Below, in pieces: positions 6,435 to 8,725 of a DNA stretch of 8,725 nucleotides. Positions within the stretch are counted from its first letter, which is position 1; every line of letters begins with the position of its first letter. The notes under the pieces are model-generated. The model was not told the DNA's origin. It did no database searches and saw nothing but the letters and a program-made list of their open reading frames with translations. Position numbers and translations under genes: made by a program. This DNA is from Minisyncoccota bacterium (GTDB taxonomy: Bacteria > Verrucomicrobiota > Lentisphaeria > Oligosphaerales > MVZH01): the NCBI GenBank assembly GCA_021734725.1, contig JAIPIM010000171.1, forward strand, positions 1 to 8,725, given 5' to 3'.

Positions 6435-6516
6435 GGTCGCCGGGTGGAACCGCCTCCCACGTTCATTGCCAGTCGATCACATAGAGAAATGTGGGAGGGG
6501 CTTCCACGCCGCGACC
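6435..6516. repeat. Head-to-head pair of REP-like 26-mers
   Basis: A 26-base unit at 6491-6516 (beginning GTGGGAGGGGCTTCCAC, ending GCGACC) has an inverted partner at 6435-6460, with a 30-base loop between. They match at 22 of 26 positions. The GTGG start and GC-rich imperfect palindrome resemble REP elements, such as those in Pseudomonas, which are mobilised by RAYT (TnpA-REP) transposases. The pairing resembles a BIME unit. No RAYT gene is in the window. Together with the preceding inverted repeat, this accounts for most of the gene-free stretch 6246-6571; I see no riboswitch in the rest. Confidence 0.6.
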
Positions 6517-6571
6517 CGCCGACCAACTTGTATCACTTCCCTGAATCCGTGAGAAAATTGTCGAAAACAGG

Positions 6572-7210
6572 ATGTCCCTTATGTTTTTCGGACAGCATCA
6601 AGCTAACCGTACGTTTCTTGCCGGATTCCTTGTTAGCGCACTGGTTGCAGTTGCTGCCGTGGCTCATGCGCAACGGGCGGAGCAGACGCAGAATGAAGAG
6701 GACAATCATGTTTTCGAACTTCCTGCTGTGGACGTAAAGACAACGAAGCCTAACACAAGCAACCGTTTTTCGCTCCTGCCCCTCCCGGGCGGTAATCCAA
6801 CGGTCGGCCGCCTGCGATTGCGTCCACAGGGCAGCCTCCACGCACAGACTGATCTGAGCGTGCGCGGTTCAAGCTTCAGCGGCACTGGGCTCGCCATCGG
6901 GGGATTGGCGCTCACCAACCCGCAGACAGAACACTTTCATGCAGACCTTCCCTTGCCGACTGTTCTCTTCGACTCTGTTGCTGTCTCCACGGGGCTGGCC
7001 AATCAAACCTCCGGTAGCGGCCACCTCGTGGGTACCGTCAATCTCGAACTGGCCCCGATGAGCACGGGCGGCGTTCTGGAATTGGGATTTTCGGAAATCG
7101 ACGGTGACCGGCAGGGGGGGGCTCATCCAGCAAACATTCCATGTAAACCCGAACCTTCAGCTTGGACTGGGCGTCTTCGGCGACCGGGAAAATATGGGGG
7201 GTGGACTTGA
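6572..7210 (+). CDS. TonB-dependent outer-membrane receptor, N-terminal part (signal peptide and plug), ends after frameshift
   Basis: This frame carries the receptor's first 183 genuine residues. A signal peptide fits residues 1-33: polar start with one Arg (R13), a hydrophobic stretch FLAGFLVSALVAVAAVA, and cleavage after AHA. ELPAVDVKTT (about 49-58) sits where the TonB box usually is. A plug-like domain follows (LSVRGSSFSGTGLAIGGLAL, then VAVSTGL and GTVNLEL), comparable to VRG/IDG/GxVN in BtuB-type receptors. After Gln181-Gly-Gly, encoded at the G8 run (7114-7121), the frame goes off and ends at 7210 with unrelated residues. ATG 6572 is taken as start; ATG 6581 is an alternative with AGG nine bases upstream. 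The ribosome-binding site is weak either way. Reading on with one G fewer joins it to the barrel frame, giving about 620 residues, a normal length for small receptors such as BtuB. Confidence 0.75.
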   Translation: MSLMFFGQHQANRTFLAGFLVSALVAVAAVAHAQRAEQTQNEEDNHVFELPAVDVKTTKPNTSNRFSLLPLPGGNPTVGRLRLRPQGSLHAQTDLSVRGSSFSGTGLAIGGLALTNPQTEHFHADLPLPTVLFDSVAVSTGLANQTSGSGHLVGTVNLELAPMSTGGVLELGFSEIDGDRQGGAHPANIPCKPEPSAWTGRLRRPGKYGGWT

Positions 7211-8435
7211 TTACAGAGACAACTACCTCGACCGCTGGAACGCCGGTGCTCACCTGCAACTGCTGACGTCGCACAGTCAAACCGATTGTCTCATTGCCCA
7301 TCAGCGAAAGCAGTTTGGGGCTCGCGGATTCTATGGCGTTACGCCATTTCTTAAAGCGGCGGAAAGGACCGACGACTTACTGGTGTTGGCGTCATCTCGT
7401 TACCGTAACAGGTCCGATGGCTACATCCGGGCAACCGCACTGTGGCGGAGTTTTGAGGATGATTATGAACTGCCGGAAATCGATTACAGAAATAAGCACC
7501 GGTCCACCATGACTGCGGCAATGGTTGATGGTATTGCGCCGGTGCAACCGCAACTTGCCCTGCAGTGGCGTGTCCATGCGGAGGAACAGCGGCTCGACAG
7601 TCGTGGTCTCGGCGATCACCGTCGAACCAGCATGGACTTTATGCTCACGCCCAAACTGACCCTGGGTGCCATTGACTTGGAAGCAGGTATGCAGGCAAAT
7701 CTGTTCACTGACGATCAGCCGGCGTATGTGCCCATGGCAGGCGTGCACTACCGGTCACTCTGGGGTGTAACAGTATTTCTCACCTACAGCGAGGCCGTCA
7801 AACGTCCGTCGTTCACTGAATTGTTCTACCTATCTCCCGCCAACATCGGCACTATCGGCTTGGAAAGACAGACATGTGAAACATGGGAGGTTGGCTGTGA
7901 GCAGACGATCGGCACACACACTGACTGGCGGCTCGCCCTTTTCAGGCGCACAACGGACAATACAGTCGATTGGGTGAAAACAGCGCAGGGGACCCCGTGG
8001 ATTGCCACCGACCTGGGGCCGGTAAAGACCGATGGCGGCGAGGTCAGTCTTACAAGCAATGTTCTGCCATCGCTGACTGTACGCGCGAGTTACGCGTATC
8101 TGCACAAGCGTCACAATGCCGACAATGTGTTTGCCGGACGATACGTGTTGGATTATCCGCGCCATGCGGCAACGGTGGACATCGACTGGTCGCCGTCAGA
8201 CTTCTGGAGTATCCGGACTGCCCAGGAATTTCTTCATCACACTAAAAACCGCGTTCGCCAAGGCGACCACCAGGCTGTAAACGGAAGCATTGAAGTTGTC
8301 ATGAGGCCACCGCAAACACCGCATTTGGAAGTGGTCGCCGGCTGCGACAATATGTGGAGTGAGCGGTTTGAAACGTATCCCGGTCAGCCAAAAGGGGGAC
8401 GTCGTTTTTACGCTGTTGCCCGGTGGATTTGGTGA
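7104..8435 (+). CDS. TonB-dependent outer-membrane receptor, C-terminal beta-barrel part (other frame)
   Basis: From codon 7122 this frame continues the receptor of the preceding entry. It has alternating amphipathic strands rich in aromatic and polar residues, a barrel signature VKRPSFTELFY...GLERQTCETWEVG (TonB receptors have RPs-x-x-ELy...L-x-x-E-x-x-x-x-E-x-G), and a terminal ARWIW with the aromatic last residue recognised by the BAM machinery. It has no signal peptide and no real start. The GTG at 7104 only opens the frame and lies inside the plug-coding region, so it should not be read as a separate gene. The barrel frame stays intact for over 1,300 bases without stops, which argues against old decay. 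The substrate cannot be told; siderophore, cobalamin and glycan uptake are all possible. Confidence 0.75.
   Translation: MTGRGGLIQQTFHVNPNLQLGLGVFGDRENMGGGLDYRDNYLDRWNAGAHLQLLTSHSQTDCLIAHQRKQFGARGFYGVTPFLKAAERTDDLLVLASSRYRNRSDGYIRATALWRSFEDDYELPEIDYRNKHRSTMTAAMVDGIAPVQPQLALQWRVHAEEQRLDSRGLGDHRRTSMDFMLTPKLTLGAIDLEAGMQANLFTDDQPAYVPMAGVHYRSLWGVTVFLTYSEAVKRPSFTELFYLSPANIGTIGLERQTCETWEVGCEQTIGTHTDWRLALFRRTTDNTVDWVKTAQGTPWIATDLGPVKTDGGEVSLTSNVLPSLTVRASYAYLHKRHNADNVFAGRYVLDYPRHAATVDIDWSPSDFWSIRTAQEFLHHTKNRVRQGDHQAVNGSIEVVMRPPQTPHLEVVAGCDNMWSERFETYPGQPKGGRRFYAVARWIW
7114..7121 (+). repeat. G8 homopolymer at the receptor frame break
   Basis: Eight consecutive G lie exactly where the receptor changes frame. 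With seven G the codons run CAG GGG GGG CTC ATC CAG, joining Q-G-G to L-I-Q. Eight places the downstream sequence in the wrong frame. A tract like this can change length by slipped-strand mispairing, and is also a common site of base-calling error. Confidence 0.85.
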
Positions 8436-8597
8436 ATGGGGCGCCGTCCGGCAAAGGATCTATAACTAACGAGTCTACTTGCGTTTTCCGCCTCAAAAGG
8501 ACGCGTCAAGCCTGGCTGCGTTTGTGTTTGGTGTTCACTGAGGGGGGTAGGTTAACCCGAATATTTCATGAAAAAAGATGGCGAAACTCATTTAACT

Positions 8598-8606
8598 TGC
8601 TATATT
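8598..8606 (+). promoter_or_regulatory. Extended -10 promoter element for the transposase
   Basis: TGC followed by TATATT (8601-8606) is a good extended -10. No convincing -35 is present at the usual distance, so the promoter would be weak, which is usual for insertion-sequence transposases. Confidence 0.4.
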
Positions 8607-8643
8607 GCAGATAGTTACAAAGCGATAAGCAAGGAGATTCGCC

Positions 8644-8725
8644 ATGACAGAATGTACACTCCCCGGTTTCCAATTTCCAGCCGTTTGCAGACGACGCGTT
8701 GAGATGAGTTTTGATGGCGGTGACG
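8644..8725 (+). CDS. IS1380-family DDE transposase, N-terminal fragment (continues beyond window)
   Basis: Only 27 codons are visible. They open MTECT and continue FQFPAVCRRRVEMSFDGGD, which matches the typical IS1380 transposase start (MTEC...F-x-F-x-x-x-x-RR-x-V-x-x-x-FDGG, usually followed by a TSDGG-like segment that would lie just beyond). AAGGAG (8631-8636) is seven bases before the ATG. The frame is open to the window end. The catalytic Asp/Asp/Glu residues lie outside, so whether the element is intact cannot be judged. Confidence 0.75.
   Translation, partial: MTECTLPGFQFPAVCRRRVEMSFDGGD

Larger units (their letters stand above)
8550..8725 (+). mobile_element. Left end of an IS1380-family insertion sequence (cut by window end)
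   Basis: The evidence is the transposase start at 8644 and the upstream AT-rich block containing AACCCGAATATTTCATGA (8554-8571), which I recall from left ends of IS1380-like elements. The exact boundary is uncertain by about 20 bases either way, because the right end and target duplication are outside the window. Positions 8436-8549, between the receptor and this block, hold no gene I can support. Confidence 0.6.

Noticed and set aside
6517..6571. A cobalamin riboswitch before the TonB-dependent receptor, as often found with btuB
   Set aside because: I looked for the conserved B12-box type sequence in 6246-6571 and did not see it; the space is taken by repeats.
6239..6737. Two short plus-strand frames (6239-6484 and 6414-6737) in the gap after birA
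   Set aside because: They run through the inverted repeats and, for the second, into the receptor's signal peptide region; no domain and no good ribosome-binding site.
8423..8614. A 63-codon frame between the receptor and the insertion sequence
   Set aside because: It overlaps the receptor's end and the insertion-sequence left end; no recognisable content.

Overview
The window looks like a chromosomal segment of a Gram-negative, moderately GC-rich bacterium. Gram-negativity rests on a TonB-dependent outer-membrane receptor with an aromatic C-terminal residue. A uroporphyrinogen-decarboxylase-like (UroD-like) protein, a GH51-like glycosidase and a neutral-ceramidase-like hydrolase in a row, with a stand-alone coiled-coil/zinc-ribbon protein and interspersed palindromic repeats, is a combination I associate with the PVC group (Kiritimatiellae, Lentisphaerae, Planctomycetes). 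That placement is an inference of low to moderate certainty; there is no marker gene here.

Layout. All recognised genes are on the + strand. (1) 3-4455 is a probable catabolic operon: a 5'-truncated UroD-like (MtaA/CmuA-type superfamily) protein, a cytoplasmic GH51-like alpha-L-arabinofuranosidase homologue whose predicted acid/base Glu is His, and a neutral/alkaline-ceramidase-family zinc hydrolase. (2) 4456-4610 is a non-coding gap with a degenerate 10-bp tandem repeat and an imperfect hairpin. (3) 4611-4976 encodes a 121-residue coiled-coil plus four-Cys zinc-ribbon protein. (4) 4977-5261 is the birA control region. It holds a close match to the BirA biotin operator (TTGTCAACC-N14-GGTTGACAA) overlapping the -35 element of a good sigma-70-type promoter. 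(5) 5262-6245 is birA, the bifunctional biotin-protein ligase/repressor with an N-terminal helix-turn-helix. (6) 6246-6571 is non-coding and repeat-rich: an 18-bp-arm inverted repeat, then a head-to-head pair of REP-like 26-mers. (7) 6572-8435 is a TonB-dependent receptor of about 620 residues, broken into two frames exactly at a run of eight G. (8) 8644 to the window end is the start of an IS1380-family transposase, so an insertion sequence begins shortly after the receptor gene.

How the genes work together. The first three genes have operon-like spacing and strong ribosome-binding sites, and probably act on one carbohydrate- or glycoconjugate-derived substrate. None of them shows a secretion signal in the part visible. 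BirA appears to be autoregulated: the ligase/repressor has its own kind of operator over its own promoter. The receptor could be a phase-variable locus, a decayed gene, or a gene hit by a homopolymer sequencing error; the sequence alone cannot separate these. The most noteworthy points are the birA operator, the G8 frameshift, the missing catalytic acid in the GH51-like enzyme, and the REP pair whose four differences can be read as compensatory.
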